DNA of 64,000 nucleotides from Massospora cicadina. Its lineage: Eukaryota > Entomophthoromycota > Entomophthoromycetes > Entomophthorales > Entomophthoraceae. The stretch lies in NCBI GenBank assembly GCA_022478985.1, contig JAKSZP010012300.1, forward strand, positions 1 through 64,000. The letters run 5' to 3'. Position numbers and translations under genes: made by a program. The notes beneath the pieces are model-generated. The model made no database searches and was not told where the DNA came from. It saw nothing but the letters and a program-made list of their open reading frames with translations. Position 1 is the stretch's first letter. Each line of letters begins with the position of its first letter. Below, in pieces: positions 11,420-23,006 of this stretch.

Positions 11420-12236
11420 CGTTGAATGGTTGACTGGATCTAAATCATTGGTAATTATAAACCAAAAATATTCTAAGTATATCTGAACTTGGGATTTGTG
11501 GCCTATCAATTTCACTTAATATTTGACTATGATGACATGGGCTTGAGGGCTTTGTTGGTTAGGTCAAACTTAATAATAAGTATTGACTTAATGACTCAAG
11601 CATGTGGGCTTTGTTGGTCTATGCCAAAATTAGTTTTTAATGTCAATTGAGTTTTTGATCAAACTAAGTACTAATTAGTGGTATAAATTGCCTTGTTATG
11701 TGCTGCCAATTGCTTGTGAAAAAGAATCAGTTCAGCTATTTGCAGATGCATCTGAAACGTTGTCTTGAGAATATTGACAAAATTTACACTGACCCTGAGG
11801 CCATGTGAGATGCCCTGAGTCAAAGGTTTGTAAACCCTCAAAAGAACTTATTATGTGTTTATAACCAAGTGCCATCGTAAATGAGACGTCATGGGTAAGA
11901 TGTGGTGAACAACGAACCCTATAAATTATCTTTAAGTTGATACTATTAAAATATAATCAACTATTACCACAAGTTCATAGTTTAACTTATAAGCTTTTTG
12001 TGTCTTATACTTTACGTTGTATTAAGTTTAGAATTTACTTGGGATCAGTAAGATCAGGGTAGTGTTCCATCATCCAAGTAACAACAGGATAATACAAATT
12101 TGAAGTGCTATTACCAAGGTTTTATATCTTGAACTAGAGTCACCGTCTGGTCTATTGTTATCATACAATAGACGTTTGAAGCTCCATCATACCCAGAAGA
12201 AGAACCAGGCATCCAAAGTAGACCAAAAATTCAACA
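11420..12236 (+). repeat. Element A 3' LTR
   Basis: Direct repeat of 5092-5911. The first base is C where the left copy has T; the right end TTCAACA is intact and abuts the GTGAG target duplication. Several substitutions and a few small indels separate the two copies, so the insertion is not recent. Confidence 0.92.
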
Positions 12237-12241
12237 GTGAG

Positions 12242-13531
12242 AAATACTTAACTCTAGTAATAAAATAGTTTTGACACCCGCTCACATGTTTATGCTAGGC
12301 TGTAAGCCCTGTGAGGGGTGTTTCTTTTCATATGGGCGAGAGAATGTTGGAAATGGGTAGCTTTCACTGTAGATGAGTGGTCTTGGTGTGGCAATCCACA
12401 TTGCAGTATGTGATGTGTTATTTCATCAGGCCCCATATTATTAAGGGATTTTTTCAAAATGGGCACATTATATGGGGTAAATAAGCTTGTTAGGACATCC
12501 ACTTTGAGATCTCTCAGTATATATTGTAATACATTTTTACCTTATTATAGCATGGTTGATTCTGTGGTTGGTCAAGTGAGGACATGTAATTGTAACTAAA
12601 AAATCGTCTGAAAACTTAACCACAGTAATATCAAACCTGGAGATTATTTCTTTAAATGTTCTGATGGGGTAATGTAGTCTTTGTGGGTCATCAAAACAAT
12701 GTACCCAGCTGTTGATGTGGTTTTGGCATGTGAGTTACCCCAAAGAAAAACTGAGGAGGGGATCATATAATTTTCTATGTGCTTTAATCACTAAAAATTT
12801 ATTATGGCCTGGTAGTATTGTGATGTTAGTGGCCAGCAATCAGTTGCAGCGTTTGACCAAAAGTTGAAAATGCCCATAATAAAGGTTTTTTAAGGATTGA
12901 ATTGGGATATTTTCACAAGAAAGTCAGTGCAGTCAGTTGAGTTATTGGGGGCTTAAGTATTTAGGAGAGTCAATCCTAAATATCTTAAAATATTGTTACA
13001 GCTAGTGCCATTTCATTTGGACATATATATGTTTTTATCACACTCAGCCCTTTGTTAGGGCCAATAAGAACCTATGGTAACGTGATCAAAAGGAGTTTAT
13101 AGGAGTAAGAGCTTTTGATCGCTCTTCTTCCTCTCCTGATGAACAATGAGTTTATTGGATCCCCAAAATTATCAGAAGGTGGGTTGCGTTAGGAATTTGG
13201 TTTCTTAGCCCAGGATGTGGAAGCACTGAACCAGCAAAGTTTTGTATTAGTATATTAAGTTGAACACCCAGGTCACTGTAAGAGCAGTGAGCTGGGTCAA
13301 TAGACTCAATCGCACTCATAGGACTATCTTGGATTCAAGTGGAAAGACTTTGACCAGAGCCAGCTCCTCTATGTGTATATAGTATCATATTCTTATGTGG
13401 GAGGCTTAGAAAACATGTTTTAGTCTTAAAAGAGATCTGATTTTCTGTAAGGGAAACCATGGGAATAAGCTTGTCATTTGTATTATTATCATAAAGAATG
13501 TGTGATATTTTAAATGAATTAGAATCCAACA
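12242..13531 (-). mobile_element. LINE fragment between elements A and B
   Basis: By position this is the continuation of the LINE upstream of 5091. The minus strand gives long but broken open stretches, for example 13531-13335 (LDSNSFKISHILYDNNTNDK and onward) and 12502-12290, plus a readable stretch near 12870-12780 (GHFQLLVKR.N.LLATNITI). I expected an endonuclease domain here but could not identify its GDFN or SDH motifs with confidence. The link to the LINE rests on the insertion structure of A and B. Confidence 0.45.
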
Positions 13532-14093
13532 TGTCAAGATTCTGATATGACTGGATGATAAGCCCTGGATAGCTACAGCGGATTGGCCAGAGTCCGCCGA
13601 CCATGATAAATAGTTACAATTATTTGAGCGCCTTAAGATGAGGCAATATTGGGTCAGAAAGGGTTACTATTGGTTCGCCTACAAATAAGGTGAATAGGCG
13701 ATTAAAACATCTGACAAATATTGAGTAGATCACCTCAAACTAAGGCAATAAAAAATTTAATATACTATATTCTGCTGGAACCAAAGAGAATACGATGGAA
13801 CTGATAAGTCTAAGCCAATGGAGTGGTATCATCCATAGTTGCCAACATATAAGCAAGGTGGGGTGATTGAAGGAGAAGGTTGTTAATAGGATTTGTAGCA
13901 TGAAGCAGAAGGAATCTGCTTAAAATAAGGACAAATAAAGTATCGTTGTTGGAGCTAATCGCTTCATACTTGTATTATATCTTTAATTTGTTCAGAGGAC
14001 TGACAATACTCACATTGCCTTTCCGCTGTTCTGTGAGTTTGACCTGTGTGATGCTTATGGCGTATCCCAACGTTATCACCAAAAATTATAACA
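13532..14093 (+). repeat. Element B 5' LTR
   Basis: Pairs with 19548-20110. A TATA-like CATATAAGCAAGGTGGGG lies near 13847, matched by TATATAAGCAAGGTGGGG near 19864. By eye the two copies differ more than those of element D. Confidence 0.9.
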
Positions 14094-14116
14094 GTAGTAC
14101 TCACTAAAGGGAGCCC
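14094..14116 (+). promoter_or_regulatory. Element B primer-binding-like site
   Basis: GTAGTACTCACTAAAGGGAG begins directly at the LTR end. It matches the TGGTGCTCACTACAGGG of elements D and H with a few transitions, and is closest to the TGGTACTCACTACAGGGG of element G. It is probably the same tRNA primer site in decayed form. Confidence 0.55.
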
Positions 14117-14289
14117 ATTGATCAACCACTAAAAAAATAAAAATCTCCAGTCACCAGCCATGTCACATCAGGTCCTCTTTGATGGGGAATCTTCATGACA
14201 CACCTCACCAGCTGAATACACAGATCTCAAACTTTCTTTAGACGCAGTGTTCAGTAAACAGGATGAGCTTCTTCAAGAGGAACGACTTG

Positions 14290-15300
14290 ATGAACCAGCT
14301 TGACAGCACGTTTAGTCAAATTTTAATTCTTGGACAATAAATCAAGTAACTTGCTAATTGCTCAGATGACACTACCAAATAACTGCATTGTGCAGAGTGG
14401 AAATCGAATAGTACCTCCCAGTCCCCTCATTGGTAAGAGGATGACAACAAGGGGCTGCTCAGGGAGAATTTTACAAATAGAGACTATAATGCGGCATGAG
14501 CTACTATGCCCAGGAGGGCAGCTTTGGATATGGTTATGAATCATAGAGCAGACTCTTCCAAGTGATGGCAGTACTTCCAGCTGAAGAGACCCGTGTTACC
14601 TCCAAATCATCAGACAACCCAACCTCTGCTGGCCCAGCTCCTCAGTGAGAGACCATTTATGGATCTTGACCCATTCCTCAGTACACCCCAAAAGGTTGCA
14701 ATTATGAGTGGGAGGATGAGGTCTGTATTGATAAGCTGCCTCCTTTAATCACAATGAGAATATCCACGGCTTCTTTAATGTTTTGAGTTTGCAGCAGAAG
14801 GTGCCTCAGATTGGTTTAAAGCTAAACTGTTAATATCCTCCTTGGATGTCAGGAGTGCCAATCAAGTCACCTTCTATCTTCCAAGAAGCTCTGTTACGTA
14901 CCAAGAAGTAAAGGATACTGTGCTGCAGCTGTTTGGGGTACCGCGAAAATGTCGCAGCAAAAGGCTGAATTCTTGACTATTGGGTTCCAACGTGACGAGA
15001 CCTTCACTGCGTTTGCTGACCATTTTATGGTGGTAGCCCATGTGCTAATTGGGGCAGGGACTTTATCTGAATCTGATGTGTGTATTGCAATGACCTTGGC
15101 AGTGAAGCCATACTGCAAGCTTTACAATGTCATGACCTCATTTTTGGACAATGACATCCCTCTGCTCAAAGTTGTTCAGTTTTTGCATCATCTATCTACT
15201 ACCTTCCCTCCGCCCAATACAGAGCGGAAACATACCGCCGCCATTGCTGGACCTTCTTATTTGAGAGAAATTCTCCCGTCCTGCCCAAATTCCACCTAGT
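14290..15300 (+). pseudogene. Element B gag remnant
   Basis: The N-terminal part at 14330 reads LDNKSSNLLIAQMTLPNN, like the coiled-coil gag start of the other elements. The gag core is best seen at 14949-15299: QKAEFLTIGFQRDETFTAFA, then DHFMVVAHVLIGAGTLSESD, then the C-terminal helices. The segment YQEVKDTVLQLFG.P just upstream matches AKVKEAVLHEFGGP in element A. Stops and frameshifts break it between 14540 and 14949 and again at 15298. Confidence 0.75.
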
Positions 15301-15620
15301 AACCCCTGGCCTTATTATAATCATGTGCCTCACCCTCAGCCAAGTTACCCTCAGCAGTTTGACTTCCTCTCTTGCCCTGCTTATGAAAATTGTCAGCAGC
15401 CCAGCTACTGACCTGGACCAAGCTACACCAAAAATCAGCATTCATCCTATCAACCTAGCCCTGGTTACGCCAATTGTCAACAATCAAACTATCAGCCCAG
15501 ACCCTCTTATGAGAACCAAGGACGCTGTCCATATGGGGTTAATTGCTTTAAATGCAGTTGCCCTGGCCACCTTGCATGTATTTGACTTAACCGTCAAGTT
15601 CACTATGTGCATCATGATCA
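15300..15620 (+). pseudogene. Element B gag linker and zinc knuckle
   Basis: In one frame this reads as a Pro/Tyr/Gln/Ser-rich low-complexity linker with repeated SY.P and NYQP-like units. It leads into NCFKCSCPGHLACI followed by TGA at 15541-15585. That is the gag CX2CX4HX4C zinc knuckle with its last Cys codon turned into TGA. The knuckle would bind element RNA for packaging. A long open stretch in another frame (15323-16033) is partly a shadow of this region. Confidence 0.65.
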
Positions 15621-16019
15621 ATACTACAAGGGAAAAGATAAAGCAGAGTATAGAAGGTATTCTCTACCTCCGCTATCTCAACCCCAAAATCCCACCTGAA
15701 TCTATTGTAGTATATCCATTGGAAGTCCCTCAATATGATGATGGGTTTTTATACCAACAACCGGTTGGAGGAGTGAACATACTGACATGGGCGCAAGACA
15801 AGGCTGCAGCGGATGAAGGACTTCTGGAGCAACTGAAGCTGTACGCCAGTCAGATGTTCACCCAAGATTCTTTAGAAAAGCTGGATCCAGCCGCAGATGC
15901 ACCTTCCCTGAAAGGTGTAAGCGTAGCCCTTCTGGTAGATGCTATTGTTAAAGCATACCCCAAAGTTGGTGAGGGGATTATGAGTTTACTTGGGAAAAGA
16001 TATTCCTTAAATGTCCACG

Positions 16020-16400
16020 TAATAAACAGATAATAATGTTCTTATTATGAGTGCACATAATGTGACATTTTTGAAGCAAAATATTATAGATTTTGCGCTA
16101 TAATAGATATGGGCGCCCCAATCAACATAGTTTCCACCAAGTTGGTGGTGAAGTTGACAAGAAAATATGATGTGGAACATTGGATGTTGTATGGGACCGC
16201 TGGAGCAGAAAGCACAGTCTCTGAGGGAGCATACAGCGCGCTATCTTTGCAGTTTTGGTCAATTGACGTGGTAGTTCCAGAAATGGTGCTAAAAAACAGT
16301 AATCAGGACCTGCTAATTGGAACTGCTATCATGCGACACTTCAGAGCTGTTGTTGATATGACAGAGGAGACATTCAAGATTCTGGGCAGCAGATCCTAAT
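16020..16400 (+). pseudogene. Element B aspartic protease region
   Basis: The active-site block reads IIDMGAPINIVSTKLVVKL (Asp at 16106-16108). The family has D-[ST]-G, so the middle residue is now Met while the catalytic Asp and Gly remain. Downstream, YGTAGAESTVSEGAYSALSL and DLLIGTAIMRHF match the homologues in A, D and H. It would process the polyprotein but is probably inactive. Confidence 0.75.
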
Positions 16401-16780
16401 TTACTTTACCTCCAGAGGAGTGCCAAATGATCTGGTGCACATGAGGCATGTTAATCTAGCATATAGTGATGGGGTGATTCCAGTTTGCTATCATTGATTA
16501 AAGAGCAAAACCTGGGCCCTTCCCTGAAAGATATACGAAATCAAGGGCTAACTCTCCGAGCTGATGGGAATATATCCATTCCTTCCAGACAGTTATAATG
16601 AACTCTGAGTTAGAGGTGGAAGTACCATCTGGGCTCTATGTGGAGGTCATTGGGCCCTATCAGCAAATTTGGCTTGAGCCTCATGTGGCACCAGGTATTA
16701 TACTCCTGGGACATTGTGAGATCAAGGTCTTGTTAGAAAATCTTTAGAATGAACCAATTCAAATCCGCTGGCACCAAATA

Positions 16781-17700
16781 GTGGCGTATAACCACTTGAT
16801 CTCAGTTGAGGAGGTCCTTCAAATTCACGAGTTTGGGTTGCTGGATGAGTTTGGTCTAACTGTCGAGCTGCAGCCTGTCATAATGACAGTGGTACCGCGG
16901 GAGAATTTAATAGGGTTATTGGAAGAACAAAAAGACCAGGTGATAGTTTTATTTCAGAAGTATAAGGAGATTTTTGCCATCAATGACCATGATCTAGGGT
17001 GCGCTCAGGGGTGGTCCATTAATTGGACACTGGGTACCATTATCCTATAAGGTCTCAGCCAATCCGCTTATCAAGGGCAGCTGAAGAAGTTGTCACCGAG
17101 GAAATTGATAATTTCTGGAGCAAGGGATGCTCAAACCATCCAAGATTCCATGAGCTTTGCCCATTATAGTTGTAAAAAAGAAGTATGATACCAACTGGGT
17201 GGTGATAGACTACTGGAGGCTCAACAGTATTACTAAGAAGGACTCATATCCCTTTCATCAGATTGACAATACATTGGATCAGTTAGGAGGAGTTCGCTAC
17301 TTCTCTGCAATGGATCTGATATTTGGTTACTGGCAATTCAAGTTGCCCATGTTGGAACAGGAGAAATGCGCTGTAATCACATCTGAGGGGATTATCCAGC
17401 TGACCCATATGCCTCAAGGGCTATTTAACGTCCCAGCTATGTTCCAACGAGCCATGGACACTATTCTTGGTGATCTGAAGCTGTTGTGCATCCTTGTGTA
17501 CCTCAAGAACATCAATGTTTTCCTCCAAACCTTTTCTGAGCAACTTGATCATTTAGAAGAGGTATTCCGCCAGATCGCTGAGGCAAATATCAAGATTAAG
17601 CCTCATAAATGTGACTTTATAAAGACCAGATGGAATACCTGAGGTTTGTGGTAGACTCTAAGGAGCTGAAACCACAGCTAGCCAAGGTGAGGCCATCCAG
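16781..17700 (+). pseudogene. Element B reverse transcriptase
   Basis: The connector at 16781-17050 (LFQKYKEIFAINDHDLGCAQ) precedes the RT. The main open frame 17157-17642 (161 codons) carries VIDYWRLNSITKKDSYPF, YFSAMDLIFGYWQFKLPM, MPQGLFNVPAMFQRAMD and LLCILVYLKNINVF. The catalytic box at 17499-17510 is YLKN in place of YLDD, so both Asp codons are lost and the polymerase is dead. Domain order and spacing are otherwise normal for Ty3/gypsy. Confidence 0.85.
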
Positions 17701-18380
17701 AAAATGACTACACCAAGCAGTAATTGCAACATACAGGTATTTTTGGGAATGGTTGGCTACTACCAGCGCTTCATTCCTAACTTCAGCTGTATTGGGGGCC
17801 TCTATATAAGTTGTTGAAAAAGGATGCCATGTTTGAATGGATGTAATGCCGTCAATGCTCCTTTGACACACTTTGGATGGCACTGATCAGTGCACCAGTG
17901 CTACGCTATCTGAACTTTGATAAAGAGTTCTTTGTTCAGATGGATGCATCCATTTCCGATGTTAGGGAGGTCCTTTTCCAAAAGAAGATAAGGGGGAGGA
18001 TCATCCCATTGCATACTTCCGTCAAAGCCTGAACTGTCATGAGCATAATTATAACATGACCGACTGGGAGTGCTTAGCTTTAATTTATGTGTATAAGCAA
18101 TTTAGGGTATGCTTGCATGGTGTAAAGTTTAAAGTCATAATGGATCACGCGTCATTATGCTTGTTACAGAACCTCAAAGAGCCTGAAGGGCGTCTAGCCC
18201 AATGGGCCCTCAAACTGCAGGCGTATGACTTTGAGATCCTCCACCAACTGGGAACAAAACACCAGAACTCCAACTGCTTCTCTATATTGCCACCCATTGC
18301 CATTATGGTAGATCTCAGCGATGTGATGTATGATAAGATTCTCATCAGAAAATATGACGATGGACCGCCTTAAGTTATAA
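17701..18380 (+). pseudogene. Element B RT thumb and RNase H
   Basis: MVGYYQRFIPNF-like codons near 17750 are the RT thumb. They are followed by FVQMDASISDV (17930-17965), the first RNase H Asp block, then MTDWECLALIYVYKQF and VIMDHASLCLLQNLKEPEGR (18056-18230). LAQWALKLQAYDFEILHQLG completes the domain. The segment between the two blocks is frameshifted. Confidence 0.8.
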
Positions 18381-19510
18381 AAGCTTTAACCAAGATGCGA
18401 TCAAATACCTTTCAATGGTATGGTGAGTTGTACAAGCGGATCAGCAATTTTTTGGTGAAATTCCCGCGACCCTCAACATGGCCTATCATTATCATGAGCG
18501 CCCACAAGGCAGTTGGACATGGTGGCATGTGCAAGACATTGGAATTGTTGCGTCCTTGACATTACTGGGAAGCATGAACTTCGATGTTCTTGAAACTATT
18601 TCCTGTTGCTATCAGTGCCAAGTGGAAAAGCAATTCTGCCAGAAGACTTCATACCTGTTAGTAAAACTAAATTTTGCTTGGCATACGGTTTCCCTTGATG
18701 TAGTTGGCCCCCTGCTAATAGGAGCTAACCAGTCCAAGTACATTCTGGTGGCTATCAACCACTTGATCAGGTGGGTTGAAGCATGGGCGATATGGGATTT
18801 GGGGGCGGTCACAAAGGCCAAGTTCATAATGGAATTTATTATCCAGCGACATAACTACCCTCAATTCATTCTTACCAAAAACAGAACCAACTTCACCTCG
18901 CACATCCTTCCAAAGCTAAATGAGCTAATGGCCACTCACGGAGTTCTGATGACCCCATACCACCCCAAGTCTAACGGGATGGTCAAATGGGGCAATGGTC
19001 ATGGGTAAACATACTCCAGAAGCTGGTAACTGATAGACCCTCTGATTAGAGTTTCCTCCTGTCCACCACCATTTTTGCTTATGACATTAGCTATCATTCC
19101 GCTATGGGGAAGAGTCCCATTCAATTACTATACAGACAACACCCTGCTCTTCTGGTACTGCTCTATGCTTGCATAGAAGACACCAGAAGAATGGATCCCC
19201 ACCGTTATTTGACTAACCTAATAGATAAATTGATCAAGTTTCAAACAGAAGCATACTCCTTCAGCCTGGCTAAGAATATAAGGAATCAGGCCGCTGATCT
19301 GTAATAGCGTAAAGGGCTAGCTCAGTTCAAAGATGGAGATTTATTTCTATTCCATGATCAACATGGGTTTGGTCAGGAGCACAAATTGGCCAGTACCTGT
19401 ATTGGTACGTTTAAGCTATTGGGAAAACTGGTGTCAACGTCTATACTATCAAGGACCCCACAAGCAGTTGGATTATCAACTGAGTGCATGAAAATTACTT
19501 CAGGAATATA
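18381..19510 (+). pseudogene. Element B integrase
   Basis: Open frame 18478-19008 (176 codons) contains the zinc pair CCYQCQVEK and the catalytic core. SLDVVGPLLIG holds the first Asp. The second Asp position reads LTKNRTNF (family SDNGTNF) and the Glu position reads NGMVKW (family NGMVEW), so two of the three DDE residues are gone. The C-terminal part at 19310-19500 reads LAQFKDGDLFLFHDQHGFGQ and HKLAS..IGTFKLL, the usual tail. No chromodomain is visible. Confidence 0.85.
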
Positions 19511-19535
19511 AGCAATAGGAGACTTATTTTCCAGT

Positions 19536-19547
19536 CAAGGGGGGTAA
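19536..19547 (+). promoter_or_regulatory. Element B polypurine tract
   Basis: CAAGGGGGGTAA ends at the first base of the 3' LTR, the expected place for plus-strand priming. Confidence 0.7.
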
Positions 19548-20110
19548 TGTTGAAATTCTGATATGACTGAACAATAAGCCCTGGATAGCTACCGCGGATT
19601 GGCCAGAGTCCGCTGACCACAGTTAGTAGTTACAATTATTTGATTTCCCTGAGATGAGGTAATATTGGGTCAGAAAGGGTTACTATTGGATCTTCTCCAA
19701 ATAAAGGTGATAAGGTGATGTCAATATTTGATGAATATCGAGTAATTTTCCTCAAACTAAGGCAATAGAGAATTTAAGAATACCATACTCTGCTGGAACC
19801 AATGGGAATATGGTGGAATCAAATATTCTAAGCCAAGAGTGCAAGATTGTCCAAAGTTGCTGGTATATAAGCAAGGTGGGGCGATTGAAGGTGAAGGTTG
19901 ATAATAGGATTAAGAGCGTAAAGCAGAAGGAATCTGCTTATATTAAAGACAAATAAAGTATTGTGGTCGGATTTAATTGCTTCATACTTGTATTATATCT
20001 TTAATTTGTTTGGAAGCCCTACAATCCTCACATCATCCATCTGTTGTTTGGTGGGTTTGACCTGTGCAACCCTTATGGCGTATTCCAATGGTATTACCAA
20101 AAATATAACA
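19548..20110 (+). repeat. Element B 3' LTR
   Basis: Direct repeat of 13532-14093, from TGTTGAAATTCTG to ATATAACA. It is flanked on the right by AAACA, one mismatch from the left flank CAACA. Confidence 0.9.
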
Positions 20111-20622
20111 AAACACATCTGTGAATTTCAAAGGGTAATTTGATGCCTGGTCACTTTCTGGAGTTGCTGTGTGCTCAGAGGGGGTCATTATGCCAGTGTC
20201 TCCACAATCAGTTTGCGATTTAGGGGGGATAACTCTTGTGCTGCTTTCTTGGCAGCCTTTTTGAGCGCCTTTTGATATGTTTCAGTCGCATAGTGGACAT
20301 ATGAGCACCAACTATATATTCACCAACCTTTCCCCAAGTGAATAGCTTTTCAGCGTTAGTAGATTTACTATAATCAGATCATAAGTCATCCATGAGGGTT
20401 TCTTCCATAGGTTTCTCCTGTGCCTTCCCTTGGAAGGGGCAGGCATGGCCTTGTGGCTAGCACTTTACAATCAGTGCAAATATGGATTACCCTTTCAAAA
20501 ATGAATGTAAGTGGATCATATAATGTATTATCAGGGAGGATCAAGTTGGCAACCTGTGGGATTTTAGACAAAATCATCCCAGATTACTGTGTGTGGTTAA
20601 ATAACAGCCATAGTTTAGCCTC
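20111..20622 (-). mobile_element. LINE fragment between elements B and C (ORF1 knuckle-like)
   Basis: A minus-strand open stretch (20577-20386) reads VANLILPDNTLYDPLTFIFE followed by RVIHICTDCKVL.TRPC. This resembles the LINE ORF1 zinc knuckle context, in which a short hydrophobic block leads into HxCxxC. The His of CX2CX4HX4C is not clear, so the knuckle is degenerate. Further on, TYQKALKKAAKKAAQELSPL is a basic stretch. Position upstream of the ORF2 pieces fits ORF1. Confidence 0.5.
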
Positions 20623-21388
20623 TGTCAGATATCCAGATATCAGACATGGTGGAAAGATACTAACTATTTGACTCCCTCAGCTAAATCAACATCTACACCC
20701 AAGAAGGGGGTTAAATCTATTACTTCAATAAATTACCTAGAGAAATTGATAGTCAGCACAGCTTCAGAAAATTTAATAAATCTCTAACAAACCAATTTGA
20801 GCTTAAAGTACCCTGAGATGAATTCCTGAATCATCAAACTGATGGATCAACTGAAGGTCAGGTGACAACTACTTGTAATGGCATTCAAGGCCATAAATTA
20901 AGATGAACCTGAAAATGAGTAGGAATCAATAAGCTGTCAAATGATCAACCAAAGTGACTCACAGTCTCATCTGACTTGGATATTCAACTCACTATTATTT
21001 CCTATCAAAATTAAGGTACAAAGGCACTATAACATCCATAATGTATCATCTTACCAAGAGCCTCCCTTCTGGATTTCCACCTCTGTTATCTTTTGTAATC
21101 CTCTTCCTTTTGAGATTTATAATGTTAATTGCGACATATAAAAACCCCTGATCTATACTTTAATAAAGTTACATCGTTAATTCTATATATCGCTTTGGTA
21201 CTTGACTTCAACAAGTCTATTTTGTAATGCTTACCATAGGATGGATACTCTAGCTGACAGGTCATAAGAGGTGACTTGGCACCCTTTTAAATATAAATAT
21301 ACTTGTTTTGCATCTTAGTTGACCTCAAGTATCGACTGTAGGGATTCTTAAGCATAACACTATTGTGCTCAAAAATGGAAGCCCTACA
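20623..21388 (+). repeat. Element C 5' LTR
   Basis: Begins TGTCAGATATCCAGATATC and ends GGAAGCCCTACA. It aligns with 30100-30871 across its full length. A TATA-like ACATATAAAAACCCC lies near 21134-21148 and is matched in the other copy by ACGTATAAAAGCCCC. Confidence 0.9.
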
Positions 21389-21390
21389 GG

Positions 21391-21408
21391 CAGATGCTCA
21401 CTACAGGG
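21391..21408 (+). promoter_or_regulatory. Element C primer-binding-like site
   Basis: CAGATGCTCACTACAGGG lies two bases after the LTR. From TGCTCACTACAGGG it is identical to the sites of D and H; the first bases (TGG in those) are changed. Confidence 0.65.
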
Positions 21409-23006
21409 CTTAACCACACTTAAAGATACCTGCAACTAATTGATTGCACCATGGAAGATAACTGATTGTTAGTGTCACTCACTGGGTGTATAGCAGAAAT
21501 GGAGAAGATGATGATTAATGGGAAGTCTACCCCTCATCACATTTGAGGAAGTTCAAGAAATCCTATGGTGATTCCCAAATTTTGTCATCTTACTTGGATC
21601 CCCAATGAAGGAGTTAAAGCATTATTTCGTGGAATAATCAACCCAGAAGAAAGAGGCAACTGTGATAGGGAATCCGCTGTGGACAGATCTCTCATAAACC
21701 TGTATGAAACTATCTCTCTCCCAGAGGTTTATGGATCAAGTGCAAGACTATCTCAAACATCATGCGATTTGTACAGCCTGCGCTCTATCATACTATGCAA
21801 CTACTAGGAGTCCATAATGAGGAACTCCACCATCATATCAATACCCAAGGGGCCCTATGGATGGCTTAAAAGCAGGTATATAATTTAACATCTCAAAGTA
21901 TAAGAGATATTCGCCATTTAATTGAAGCAAACTGTTCCTATATCATTAAGCTACATAATCAAATGGGGACGATTGATTCTGGTGGTATCAAGTATGTGGA
22001 GGAAGTTGTGAAGCTTCTTAAAAAAGACATAACGGAGTCAAATGAAAATACCAAGCTATCACTTGATGCCTTCTCTGAAGAGCTCCATTAACAGGATTAT
22101 GAAGCTCATGGTGAAATGGCAGCTCAAGCTTCTACTAGCCGTTACCAGGAGGAAGAGCAAAGCTCTATCCTTAAGGCACAGCTTGAGCAAGCTTTACAAC
22201 GAACTGATGATCTGGAGGCCCATCAAACCTCTGAGCCTTCATAAGTGTCACAAAATATCATTTCTCATGTATCTCAGCTCAAAGAAGAGCTATCAAACTG
22301 TGCAACTCAGACATATACTCAGTCCATTATTGAGCGACTCAACAAGTTGGAGAGCAACTTGAGAGGAAAATCCCCCAGCCAGGAGGACATATATCAAATC
22401 TATCATCGCCTCAATGAAGCAGAGAAACACTGGTTTAATCTCTCAGAAGAGTTAGAAATCAAGACTGACAAACCTCCTCAAAGCACTATATGTAAGGAGA
22501 TGAAGGAGGACTTTAATCAGCGCATTGGAGTTATGGAGGATGAGAACAAGCTTCTGCAAAAATACCGCTCATCTGCTCACCAACAACTTCATGATATGGA
22601 CATCCGCGTTAAGAACTTAGAGAATGATAAAGTCGTTATTAAAAGAAGAATCAATCTGCTGGATGTTACGCTAAGACTTACCCAGGAGAAAATAGAGCAA
22701 CATCTCAATCCTATACATGCCAAATACAATGACTGGAACGCCAAGTTGAACAGAGCGATGTAAGAACTTAGATTACTGAATCCGAAGCTCCCATAGTACA
22801 TGTTATTATTTGATTGGAGACCACTATCTTTAAGCCTACATTCAAAAACAAGTTTACAACTGACGAAAAATTATTGCATCTTTCCTTTATGTTTATGAAG
22901 CTGCTATGGAAGTTTCAACTGATCATCAGAAGGTTAAGCATATTTTATCTTGTTTAAGTCATATGGCTCAAGATGTGACGGTACAAGATATTCCTGACCA
23001 TCACAT
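21400..23006 (+). pseudogene. Element C gag, N-terminal and coiled-coil part
   Basis: After the primer site the sequence reads as a long gag N terminus rich in heptads. The 172-codon frame at 22245-22763 has SQLKEELSNCATQTYTQSII, then LNEAEKHWFNLSEELEI, then LENDKVVIKRRINLLDVTLR, all Leu/Glu/Lys-rich and coiled-coil-like. Element D has a comparable coiled-coil gag at 38853-39299. The capsid core starts at about 22830 (FKPTFKNKFTTDEK) and reads KVKHILSCLSHMAQDVTVQD before it is cut by the insertion at 23007. Confidence 0.7.

Larger units (their letters stand above)
5092..12236 (+). mobile_element. Ty3/gypsy LTR retrotransposon A (structurally complete, coding broken)
   Basis: A complete element by structure. 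Two LTRs of about 820 bp begin TGTTGAATGG and end TTCAACA, forming short inverted termini, and lie in direct orientation. The 5-bp flanks GTGAG (5087-5091) and GTGAG (12237-12241) are a perfect target-site duplication. A primer-binding-like TGGTGCTCA lies two bases after the left LTR, and the purine tract AGGGGGAAG ends at the right LTR. Between them, in order, are gag, aspartic protease, RT, RNase H and integrase on the plus strand, the Ty3/gypsy order. Every domain has stops or frameshifts. It is inserted into the minus-strand LINE, so it is younger than the LINE. Confidence 0.92.
13532..20110 (+). mobile_element. Ty3/gypsy LTR retrotransposon B (structurally complete, coding broken)
   Basis: Two direct LTRs of about 562 bp (13532-14093 and 19548-20110) flank gag, protease, RT, RNase H and integrase on the plus strand. 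The LTRs start TGTCAAGATTCTGATATG and TGTTGAAATTCTGATATG and both end in ATAACA. The 5-bp flanks are CAACA (left) and AAACA (right), a target duplication with one mismatch. A purine tract CAAGGGGGG precedes the right LTR. Catalytic residues are lost in protease, RT and integrase, so this is one of the most decayed elements here. It sits in LINE-derived sequence. Confidence 0.9.

Noticed and set aside
15323..16033. 236-codon plus-strand open frame in element B
   Set aside because: Its first part is out of frame with the gag linker and zinc knuckle visible in another frame; only its last part (PSLKGVSVALLVDAIV) matches the pre-protease segment of A. It is a chance fusion across a frameshift, not a gene.
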